A DNA stretch of 12,590 nt from NCBI GenBank assembly GCA_002361425.1, contig DESW01000007.1, positions 227 to 12,816 on the forward strand, in the 5' to 3' direction. This DNA comes from Candidatus Saccharibacteria bacterium UBA3304. Lineage in GTDB: Bacteria > Patescibacteriota > Saccharimonadia > Saccharimonadales > Saccharimonadaceae. Position 1 is the stretch's first letter, and every line of letters starts with the position of its first letter. Shown here piece after piece: positions 1 to 5,417 of this stretch. Both the position numbers and the translations under genes were made by a program. A model generated the notes under the pieces. That model was not told the origin of the DNA, ran no database searches, and saw only the letters and a list, made by a program, of their open reading frames with translations.

Positions 1-20
1 TAGAACACTTAAAGTAACCC

Positions 21-227
21 TTATTTTTTGCGGGAAACGGTCAAGAAACCGTTGCGTGGGTTTTCGTTAACTTCGCGGTCTGCTGGAAGGTCGCATGGGG
101 TACCTTTACCATTCTTCGCAACCTTGGTGAAGAAGTAAATAGTCTGTGGTTTGCCGCCACGGAGAGTTACCTCAGATTTGTGAAGATAGTATTTTACACC
201 CTTGGAATTGGTATGTTCGTAAGCCAT
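21..227 (-). CDS. Conserved small basic protein of CPR type (68 aa), function unknown
   Basis: Complete 68-residue ORF, ATG at 225-227, TAA at 21-23. The protein is Lys/Arg-rich, with no signal peptide or membrane segment. It has a compact pattern (YYLHKSEVTLRGG, then QTIYFFTKVAKNGKG, then ENPRNGFLTVSRKK) that I recognise as a widespread short hypothetical protein of Saccharibacteria and other CPR; this is recall, not a search. The size and basic charge would suit a nucleic-acid or ribosome-associated protein, but no function is established. Unlike many genes here it has a full leader: a TTGACA -35 box, a 17-nt spacer, a TAAGAT -10 box, and a GGAGG Shine-Dalgarno (complement of 238-242) 10 nt before the ATG. 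The signals suggest a well-expressed gene, transcribed separately from the upstream membrane-protein gene. Confidence 0.85.
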   Translation of the reverse strand: MAYEHTNSKGVKYYLHKSEVTLRGGKPQTIYFFTKVAKNGKGTPCDLPADREVNENPRNGFLTVSRKK

Positions 228-237
228 TTTAGACTTT

Positions 238-290
238 CCTCCGTTAGTTATTTATACCCTTATCTTATGACCCCTATAAAGCGGTGTCAA
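238..290 (-). promoter_or_regulatory. Promoter and ribosome binding site of the 68-aa protein gene
   Basis: Reading the minus strand: TTGACA (complement of 285-290), 17-nt spacer, TAAGAT (complement of 262-267; 4 of 6 to TATAAT), a leader of roughly 30 nt, GGAGG (complement of 238-242), then 10 nt to the ATG. The -35 box begins about 10 nt after the stop codon of the upstream 237-aa gene, so this gene can be transcribed on its own. Confidence 0.65.
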
Positions 291-299
291 GAGGAAAAA

Positions 300-1013
300 T
301 TACTTTTTTCTAGAGTGGTTAACAAAGATAAGCGCAATATGAATGAAGATCCAGATAAGGAGGCGGATAATCAAGATAAGAGCGAGAATAATACAGATAA
401 GGATTAAGATGCCGGATCCGCACGGATACCACAGAGGTGAGGAATACTCGTAGCGGAATAACTCGGTGGACGGGAGGACGGCGGCGCCATAGGCGTCCAT
501 CTGGGCTTCGGCCGGATATTTGGCGAGCTCATCTTGATAACACTGAATATAGCGCGCATTGAAGCCCCAACCGTTGGCGCGACTGCGAGCATCACAGATA
601 TCGGCAACCTTCTTATAAACGTTACCGTAAGGGTTAGAAGAGTTCTTCTCTATCTCAGACTTGGCCTTGGCGATAGATTCGTTTGCCTTGCGGAGATATT
701 GGTTTTCTAGATAGAATGGGCCAGTGCCAAAGGTAATCTTCTCAAGGCCGTTCTCTTGGACGGTATTAAATACAATGTGTTTGAGCGTGAAGGAATGGAG
801 CTCTTTGAGAGCCTTCTCAATCTTTTCGTCGCTATCTTCCTTGTCGGCAGCCATGACGGCGTCACGCAATCTGGTCATTTCGATATGGTCGAGACGAAGG
901 AGAGTCGCTGCCCAGAAACCGAGGAGCACCAAAAACAACACAATCTTCCAGCTAGAAAGACGGAAAATTGCGGCTAGAATCTGCCTTAACTTGTTCTTAG
1001 ACAGTCCACCCAT
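300..1013 (-). CDS. Membrane protein with N- and C-terminal transmembrane segments (237 aa), function unknown
   Basis: Complete ORF, ATG at 1011-1013, TAA at 300-302. Residues about 23-39 form one hydrophobic segment. Residues about 200-231 form a long Leu/Ile-rich stretch, long enough for a re-entrant or double-spanning helix, ending in a basic tail (NHSRKK). Between them lies a mostly helical domain of about 160 residues with an LDHIEMTRLRDAVMAADKED pattern, which I associate with Saccharibacteria hypothetical proteins (recall only). Cysteines at about 140, 158 and 198 could form disulfides if this domain is extracytoplasmic. No enzyme motif is visible. The start lacks a Shine-Dalgarno; an extended -10 box (TGATATAAT) ends 11 nt before the ATG, so the mRNA should be leaderless or nearly so. 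It is divergent from murC across 19 nt, which may hint at an envelope role, but this is only context. Confidence 0.8.
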   Translation of the reverse strand: MGGLSKNKLRQILAAIFRLSSWKIVLFLVLLGFWAATLLRLDHIEMTRLRDAVMAADKEDSDEKIEKALKELHSFTLKHIVFNTVQENGLEKITFGTGPFYLENQYLRKANESIAKAKSEIEKNSSNPYGNVYKKVADICDARSRANGWGFNARYIQCYQDELAKYPAEAQMDAYGAAVLPSTELFRYEYSSPLWYPCGSGILILICIILALILIIRLLIWIFIHIALIFVNHSRKK

Positions 1014-1033
1014 AATATATTATGATTATATCA
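998..1033. promoter_or_regulatory. Overlapping divergent promoters of murC (+) and the 237-aa membrane protein gene (-)
   Basis: Plus strand: TAGACA at 998-1003 (5 of 6 to TTGACA), 17-nt spacer, TATGAT at 1021-1026, then 6 nt to the murC ATG at 1033. Transcription would start at or next to the A of the ATG. Minus strand: extended -10 TGA-TATAAT (complement of 1025-1033), then 11 nt to the ATG at 1013. The two -10 boxes share positions 1025-1026, and each promoter's upstream part lies inside the other gene, so simultaneous occupancy looks impossible. Confidence 0.6.
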
Positions 1034-2253
1034 TGAGTAAGATTTATTTTTCAGGGATAAATGGCGTGGGGATCAGCCCTTTGGCCGAGCTCGCGCAAGA
1101 TATGGGCGTTTCCGTTTGCGGTTCCGACATGCGCCGTGGCGAGCTAGCGCCTGAGCTAGAAAAACGTGGAATTGAAGTTTTCTACGGTGAACAGGACGGT
1201 GAGTTTTTGAAACAAAAAATCGCCGAGGGCGTCGACTGGTTTGTTTATACTTCTGCCCTGCGTCCAGATCATCCTGAGCTCTTAGCTGCTAAGGCTGCAG
1301 GCATTCGCGTTTCTAAGCGCGACGAGTGGCTCAATGAGTTTCTAGATAAGTTTGGTTTGAAGATGCTCGCAGTTGCCGGTACGCATGGTAAGACCACGAC
1401 CACTTCGATGTTGATTTGGGCCTTCCATGAACTCGGCATGCCACTAAATTACGCCGTCGGTACAAGCTTGCCTTGGGCAGGCCGCAGTAATTTCGATCCA
1501 AGCTCGAAGTATTTCGCTTACGAATGCGATGAGTTTGACCGTAACTTCCTCGCCTTCCACCCATATGTCGCTGCGATTGTTTCAGTCGACTATGACCATG
1601 CAGATATTTACCCTACCGTCGAGGATTATCAGGCTGCCTTTGCACAGTTTGAGAGCCAGTCTGAGATTGTTGTGAAAAATACAACGATTGACGAGAGGAT
1701 TACTCTTCCTGGTGAGCTACGCCGCAAGGATGCTTCGGTCGTTTTGGACGTCATGCGTCATCTTTGCGATGCTTCCGACGAGCAGATTATCGAGATTCTT
1801 AACCGCTTCCCTGGCGCTGAACGTCGTTTTGAGGAAGTTTCGAAGAATGTCTTTACCGATTACGGTCATCATCCACAGGAAATTAAGGCTACCGTTCAGA
1901 TGGCTGCCGAGCTCCGTGACCGCGGTAATTACAAGGGCTTTGCAATGGTTTATGAACCACTCCAGAACCGCCGCCAGTACGAATGCCGCAAAGATTACGG
2001 CGACGTATTTATTGGCGTCGATAAGTTGTTCTGGGTGCCTTCATTCTTGCTACGCGAAGACCCAAATCAGCCAGTGCTCACGCCGAATGATTTGATTCCA
2101 TATATGAATAACCCAGAAATCGCCGAAGCCGCTGAGCTTAATGACGAGTTGTCGCAAAAACTCCACCAGCTCCGCGATGACGGCTGGATGATTTTGATGG
2201 AAGCGGGTGGCGCAACCGGCGACGAATGGATTCGCCGCGAATTCAAAGACTAA
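1033..2253 (+). CDS. murC: UDP-N-acetylmuramate--L-alanine ligase (MurC-type Mur ligase), compact form
   Basis: Cytoplasmic ATP-dependent ligase that joins the first amino acid to UDP-MurNAc in peptidoglycan precursor synthesis. The 406-residue protein has an N-terminal Rossmann-type domain (GINGVGISPLAEL, about 8-20; GSDM, about 30-33), the Mur P-loop GTHGKTTTT (116-124), a central-domain signature SVDYDHADIYP (about 184-194), RRFEE (about 264-268), and DYGHHPQEIKAT (about 276-287), the MurC C-terminal ligase motif. I prefer MurC to Mpl because of length and this motif set. It is about 50-80 residues shorter than usual MurC; the loss falls between about residues 210 and 260, where the usual G-x-H-N-x-x-N segment is replaced by PGELRRKDAS. 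The ATG at 1033 is chosen over upstream in-frame starts because the homologous region begins there and a promoter ends 6 nt before it; there is no Shine-Dalgarno, so the mRNA is probably leaderless. Confidence 0.9.
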   Translation: MSKIYFSGINGVGISPLAELAQDMGVSVCGSDMRRGELAPELEKRGIEVFYGEQDGEFLKQKIAEGVDWFVYTSALRPDHPELLAAKAAGIRVSKRDEWLNEFLDKFGLKMLAVAGTHGKTTTTSMLIWAFHELGMPLNYAVGTSLPWAGRSNFDPSSKYFAYECDEFDRNFLAFHPYVAAIVSVDYDHADIYPTVEDYQAAFAQFESQSEIVVKNTTIDERITLPGELRRKDASVVLDVMRHLCDASDEQIIEILNRFPGAERRFEEVSKNVFTDYGHHPQEIKATVQMAAELRDRGNYKGFAMVYEPLQNRRQYECRKDYGDVFIGVDKLFWVPSFLLREDPNQPVLTPNDLIPYMNNPEIAEAAELNDELSQKLHQLRDDGWMILMEAGGATGDEWIRREFKD

Positions 2254-2618
2254 AGATCTTCAACAAATTCGTCGTTTTCGACGGAGATACCAAGACTTTC
2301 GTCCGTAAGAGCCTCTGATGAGAAATCGTCGGAGGCTTCGTTTATGCGCTCAGAGACTTTTTCGAGTTCTTTAAGATATTCGTCGATGACTTTATCGTTA
2401 ATTTCGCCCTCATTGGAGAACTTCTCTTTTTGGTCGTCTTCTTCGCTGTGTTTTTCGCCCTCAGAAATATAGCCCGGACGAGAACGATCGAGATAAATGT
2501 CACCAGTAGAACGATAAATCTGCAAGCTAGCAGCAGTAGAAAGCAATGCGATAACCGCAGCAGAAAAGCCGAGAATCATCAAATTGCGGCCGCCGTGGAT
2601 AGGTTTGTCTTCTTTCAT
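2250..2618 (-). CDS. Membrane-anchored acidic coiled protein (122 aa), function unknown
   Basis: Complete ORF with ATG at 2616-2618 and TAG at 2250-2252. A short basic N-terminus is followed by one hydrophobic segment (about 12-34). Next comes a distinctive juxtamembrane stretch, IYRSTGDIYLDRSRPGY (34-50), which I recall from Saccharibacteria hypothetical proteins. The rest is strongly acidic, with a predicted helical or coiled portion (about 72-98) and an Asp/Glu-rich end. The topology would place the acidic tail outside the cytoplasm, with residues 1-11 inside. It overlaps the preceding secreted-protein gene by 4 nt (ATGA), so the two are translationally coupled and may work together; an AAGGAG-like sequence lies about 11 nt upstream of the start. 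The stop codon overlaps the murC stop on the other strand. No enzymatic motif is visible. Confidence 0.78.
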   Translation of the reverse strand: MKEDKPIHGGRNLMILGFSAAVIALLSTAASLQIYRSTGDIYLDRSRPGYISEGEKHSEEDDQKEKFSNEGEINDKVIDEYLKELEKVSERINEASDDFSSEALTDESLGISVENDEFVEDL

Positions 2619-3121
2619 TTCTTTAGACTCTCCTTTAGCTGATTTACGGCATTATGATGACGGCCAAGAATCTCATTAAGGCGCTTGATGCTGGCATCGA
2701 TATCCTCGCGTTTGCGGCGAGTTTTCTTGAGCTTGTCGTAGAACTTCTGCGGTTCGCTCTTGCAGTCGATATTGATGAGAGCCTCGAGCTCCTGCGAGTA
2801 ACCAATGTAATCGTTTTTGAAGCGGTCACGCTCAGACATAAAAGTCGTCTGTTGCTCTGCAATCTCAGCGCTCGCCATGTTGTTTTTGACGAGGCGGAGG
2901 TTGAGATTCATCATGAGATTCGTAGAAATAGATTCATACTGCGCACCAAGATGAACGCGATTGCGTGCGTCGTCTTTTTGGATGCGTTTGAGCTGAAGTT
3001 TAATGCTAGAACAGTTAGTAGAGATAAGGCCGGCCTGCTCTTCGCCAAGTGTTTTGGCAGAAACAGGATTTACCGCCGTAGCGACAAGAATAACAGCAAC
3101 TAGAATAGCGGCTTTTCTCAT
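2615..3121 (-). CDS. Secreted helical protein with signal peptide (168 aa), function unknown
   Basis: Complete ORF with ATG at 3119-3121 and TGA at 2615-2617. Residues 1-22 form a typical Sec signal peptide: basic MRK start, hydrophobic core, VSA cleavage site before KTLG. The mature part is largely alpha-helical and rich in Lys, Glu, Asn and Arg. Two long helices (about 42-115 and 123-168) look coiled-coil, separated by a short loop. Cysteines at 37 (TNC) and 120 (IDC) could form one disulfide pinning the two helices, an inference from spacing and likely export. The gene starts 15 nt after the aspS stop on the same strand. It also has its own TATAAT box ending 7 nt before the ATG and no Shine-Dalgarno, so it can be transcribed as a leaderless mRNA. 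It is coupled by ATGA to the downstream anchored acidic protein, suggesting a two-protein surface unit. Confidence 0.8.
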   Translation of the reverse strand: MRKAAILVAVILVATAVNPVSAKTLGEEQAGLISTNCSSIKLQLKRIQKDDARNRVHLGAQYESISTNLMMNLNLRLVKNNMASAEIAEQQTTFMSERDRFKNDYIGYSQELEALINIDCKSEPQKFYDKLKKTRRKREDIDASIKRLNEILGRHHNAVNQLKESLKK

Positions 3122-3128
3122 ACAAACT

Positions 3129-3134
3129 ATTATA
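3129..3134 (-). promoter_or_regulatory. -10 box of the secreted-protein / anchored-protein pair
   Basis: TATAAT on the minus strand, 7 nt before the ATG at 3121. It sits just past the aspS stop codon (3137-3139). No good -35 match at 17 nt was seen, since that would lie in the last aspS codons. The spacing predicts a leaderless transcript. Confidence 0.5.
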
Positions 3135-3136
3135 TA

Positions 3137-4903
3137 TTATTCTTCGTCTTCTGGGATGAGTTGGAGATGGCAGTCGGTAATCTGATAATCGTCGACAACA
3201 GATGGAGCGCCCATCATGAGATCTGCGCCAGAACCGTTCTTTGGGAAGGCGACGATATCGCGAATGTTTTCAGTATCTTCAAGAGCCATAAACATGCGGT
3301 CGATGCCGTATGCACAACCAGCGTGTGGAGGTGCGCCAAACTTGAAGGCGTTGAGCATACCGCCGAAGCGAGCCTCAACATATTTCTCGTCGTAGCCGAG
3401 AATGCCGAAGACCTTGTACATGATTTCTGGGTTGTGGTTGCGGACTGCGCCGGAGCAGATCTCGTAACCGTTCATAACCATATCGTACTGGTCAGCAACG
3501 ATAGCGAGTTTTTCTTCGTCGGTCTTTGCAGCTTCGAGAGCTTCGAGACCACCCTTTGGCATAGAGAATGGGTTGTGGCCGAAGTCGAGCTTCTCTGCAC
3601 CGTCGTCCCACTCGTAGAATGGGAAGTCGATAATCCAACAAAGCGCAACAACGTTTGGATCTTTGAGATTGAAATGATCAGCGAAGGCGATGCGGAGCTG
3701 ACCGAGAACCTTATTGACCTTTGCACGAGTATCAGCGCCGAAGAAGACAGCATCGCCGGCTTCTGCGCCAGTTTTCTTAGTGATGGCTTCGAGCTCTGCT
3801 TCGCTCAAGAACTTAGCGATTGGAGACTTAATGCCTTCTGGGGTGTAAGTGAGGTATGCGAGACCGCCAGCACCAAGCTTGCGAGCCTGTTCAGTAAAGT
3901 TATCAATCTGGGAGCGGCTGAGTTCTGCGCCATTCTTAACGCAGATAGCCTTAACGCATTCAGCCTTTGCAAAGACTGCAAACTGAGTATCTTTTAAATC
4001 GTCGGTAAGGTCGATGAGCTCCATGCCATAACGAAGGTCTGGCTTATCGACGCCGTATTTCTCCATAGATTCCTGATATGGAATGCGTGGGATGTCTTCG
4101 CTAAGAAGCTTTTTGCCTGCAAATTCAGTTGCGAGCTTCTTGATGAGTGGTTCCATTTCTTTGCGGACGGTTTCGCCATCTTCAACGAAAGACATTTCGC
4201 AGTCGAGCTGATAGAACTCACCATAGAGACGGTCTGCACGTGGATCCTCATCGCGGAAACATGGTGCAATCTGGAAGTAACGTGGAACGCCACCAACCAT
4301 GAGGAGCTGCTTGAACTGCTGTGGTGCCTGTGGTAATGCATAGAACTGACCTGGGCGAAGGCGGGATGGAATAATAAAGTCACGTGCACCTTCTGGGCTG
4401 GAGTTTGCGAGAATTGGAGTAGTAACCTCAATAAATTCATGCTCGTACATATAGTTGCGCATGATGCGATAGTATTCGCTGCGGCGTGCAAGGCGAGCCT
4501 GCATGCTTGGGCGGCGAAGATCGAGATAGCGATACTTGAGGCGGAGTTCCTCACCAGCAAGCGTGCCCTCATCATGAGTGGAGACTGGAAGAGCTTCGGA
4601 GCGGTTGAGAAGTTCCATTTTTTCGACAACGACCTCGATGTTGCCGGTTGGAATATTTGGGTTCTCAAGGCCCTCGCCACGCTGGCGAACTTCGCCCTCT
4701 GCGCGGATGACATATTCATCGCGGAGATGCTCTGCGAGCTCGAAAGCGTCCTTAGTTTTTGGATCAATAACGAGCTGAATTACGCCGGTATGATCGCGCA
4801 AGTCGATAAAAATGAGACCACCATGGTCGCGACGGGAATTAACCCAGCCGGCCAATTGAACTTTTCCAGATTTGACAGTTAGATCTTTTGCGAGGGACCT
4901 CAT
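3137..4903 (-). CDS. aspS: Aspartyl-tRNA synthetase, bacterial type
   Basis: Class II aminoacyl-tRNA synthetase that charges tRNA-Asp in the cytoplasm. The 588-residue length is normal for the bacterial form. Order of domains: N-terminal OB-fold anticodon-binding domain (1 to about 105; GWVNSRRDHGG), catalytic core with the QAPQQFKQLLM segment (about 192-202), motif 2 FRDEDPRADR (216-225), a GAD-type insertion (about 300-410) characteristic of bacterial AspRS, and motif 3 around GIDR (533-536). The His in RRDHGG is the residue usual in enzymes specific for tRNA-Asp, so a non-discriminating Asp/Asn enzyme is less likely, though not excluded. Unlike several neighbours this gene has a Shine-Dalgarno, GGAG (complement of 4909-4912), 5 nt before the ATG, and a leader of about 33 nt. 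The secreted-protein gene follows after 15 nt. Confidence 0.97.
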   Translation of the reverse strand: MRSLAKDLTVKSGKVQLAGWVNSRRDHGGLIFIDLRDHTGVIQLVIDPKTKDAFELAEHLRDEYVIRAEGEVRQRGEGLENPNIPTGNIEVVVEKMELLNRSEALPVSTHDEGTLAGEELRLKYRYLDLRRPSMQARLARRSEYYRIMRNYMYEHEFIEVTTPILANSSPEGARDFIIPSRLRPGQFYALPQAPQQFKQLLMVGGVPRYFQIAPCFRDEDPRADRLYGEFYQLDCEMSFVEDGETVRKEMEPLIKKLATEFAGKKLLSEDIPRIPYQESMEKYGVDKPDLRYGMELIDLTDDLKDTQFAVFAKAECVKAICVKNGAELSRSQIDNFTEQARKLGAGGLAYLTYTPEGIKSPIAKFLSEAELEAITKKTGAEAGDAVFFGADTRAKVNKVLGQLRIAFADHFNLKDPNVVALCWIIDFPFYEWDDGAEKLDFGHNPFSMPKGGLEALEAAKTDEEKLAIVADQYDMVMNGYEICSGAVRNHNPEIMYKVFGILGYDEKYVEARFGGMLNAFKFGAPPHAGCAYGIDRMFMALEDTENIRDIVAFPKNGSGADLMMGAPSVVDDYQITDCHLQLIPEDEE

Positions 4904-4908
4904 TTTTA

Positions 4909-4951
4909 CTCCAATAAAAAATAATGTTATTTACAAATTATTATTATATCA
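4909..4951 (-). promoter_or_regulatory. aspS promoter (extended -10) and ribosome binding site
   Basis: Minus strand: extended -10 TGA-TATAAT (complement of 4943-4951) with 39 nt between the box and the ATG, then GGAG (complement of 4909-4912) 5 nt before the ATG. The leader is AT-rich with no evident hairpin. No T-box-like structure is visible in this short leader. Confidence 0.6.
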
Positions 4952-4961
4952 TATTTCTCTC

Positions 4962-5393
4962 TTAACGGAAGCGCTTGGACTCGCGGTCGAGGTCGCGATT
5001 TTTGATAGTTTGGCGTTTGTCGAATTTTTTCTTACCTTCACCGACAGCAATGATAAGTTTGATGTGGCGTTTGCCCGGGAGAAGCTCGACTGGAACGATA
5101 GTATTACCCTGCTGCTTCGCGCGGTCGAGACCAGCGATTTGTTTCTTGGTCGCGAGGAGTTTAATATCCTGCTCGGTTTCAGTGCCGAGCGTGAGGCCGA
5201 GCAAGAAAAGCTCGCCGCGTCTAAGCGTAACATAAGTGCCCTTGAGCTGAGCGTGGTGATCACGAATAAGGCGGACTTGTGGGCCCGTCAAAACCATACC
5301 GACTTCAAGTTTATCGGAAAGATTATAGTCATAATGCGCACGGCGATTAACAACCTTTTGCGCATTTTTGGTTGGTTTTTTGGACTTTGCCAT
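4962..5393 (-). CDS. smpB: SsrA-binding protein SmpB
   Basis: Trans-translation partner of tmRNA, needed to rescue stalled ribosomes. The 143-residue protein carries the SmpB beta-barrel signature near the start (VVNRRAHYDYNLSDKLEVGMVLTG, about 14-37, then PQVRLIRDHHAQLKGTYV) and the basic C-terminal tail pattern GKKKFDKRQTIKNRDLDRE that enters the decoding centre in other SmpB proteins. I choose the ATG at 5391-5393 (MAKSKK) rather than the ATG 18 nt upstream because a TATAAT box ends 6 nt before it and would overlap the longer start. There is no Shine-Dalgarno, so a leaderless mRNA is predicted. The tmRNA gene itself (ssrA) is not recognisable in this window. aspS follows on the same strand after 58 nt but has its own promoter. 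Confidence 0.95.
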   Translation of the reverse strand: MAKSKKPTKNAQKVVNRRAHYDYNLSDKLEVGMVLTGPQVRLIRDHHAQLKGTYVTLRRGELFLLGLTLGTETEQDIKLLATKKQIAGLDRAKQQGNTIVPVELLPGKRHIKLIIAVGEGKKKFDKRQTIKNRDLDRESKRFR

Positions 5394-5399
5394 GCAGTT

Positions 5400-5405
5400 A
5401 TTATA
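5400..5405 (-). promoter_or_regulatory. -10 box of smpB
   Basis: TATAAT on the minus strand ending 6 nt before the ATG at 5393. It lies in the 24-nt gap after the stop codon of the surface-protein gene. No convincing -35 box at 17 nt. The position predicts transcription starting at the start codon. Confidence 0.5.
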
Positions 5406-5417
5406 TAACAACTGAGG

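Noticed and set aside
724..1032. N-terminal extension of murC by about 103 codons
   Set aside because: Antisense to the 237-aa membrane protein; the MurC family begins at the ATG at 1033, where the promoter also points.
3161..3997. Plus-strand 278-codon open frame inside aspS
   Set aside because: Lies wholly antisense to a clear AspRS reading frame, with low-complexity hydrophobic/Cys content and no start signals.
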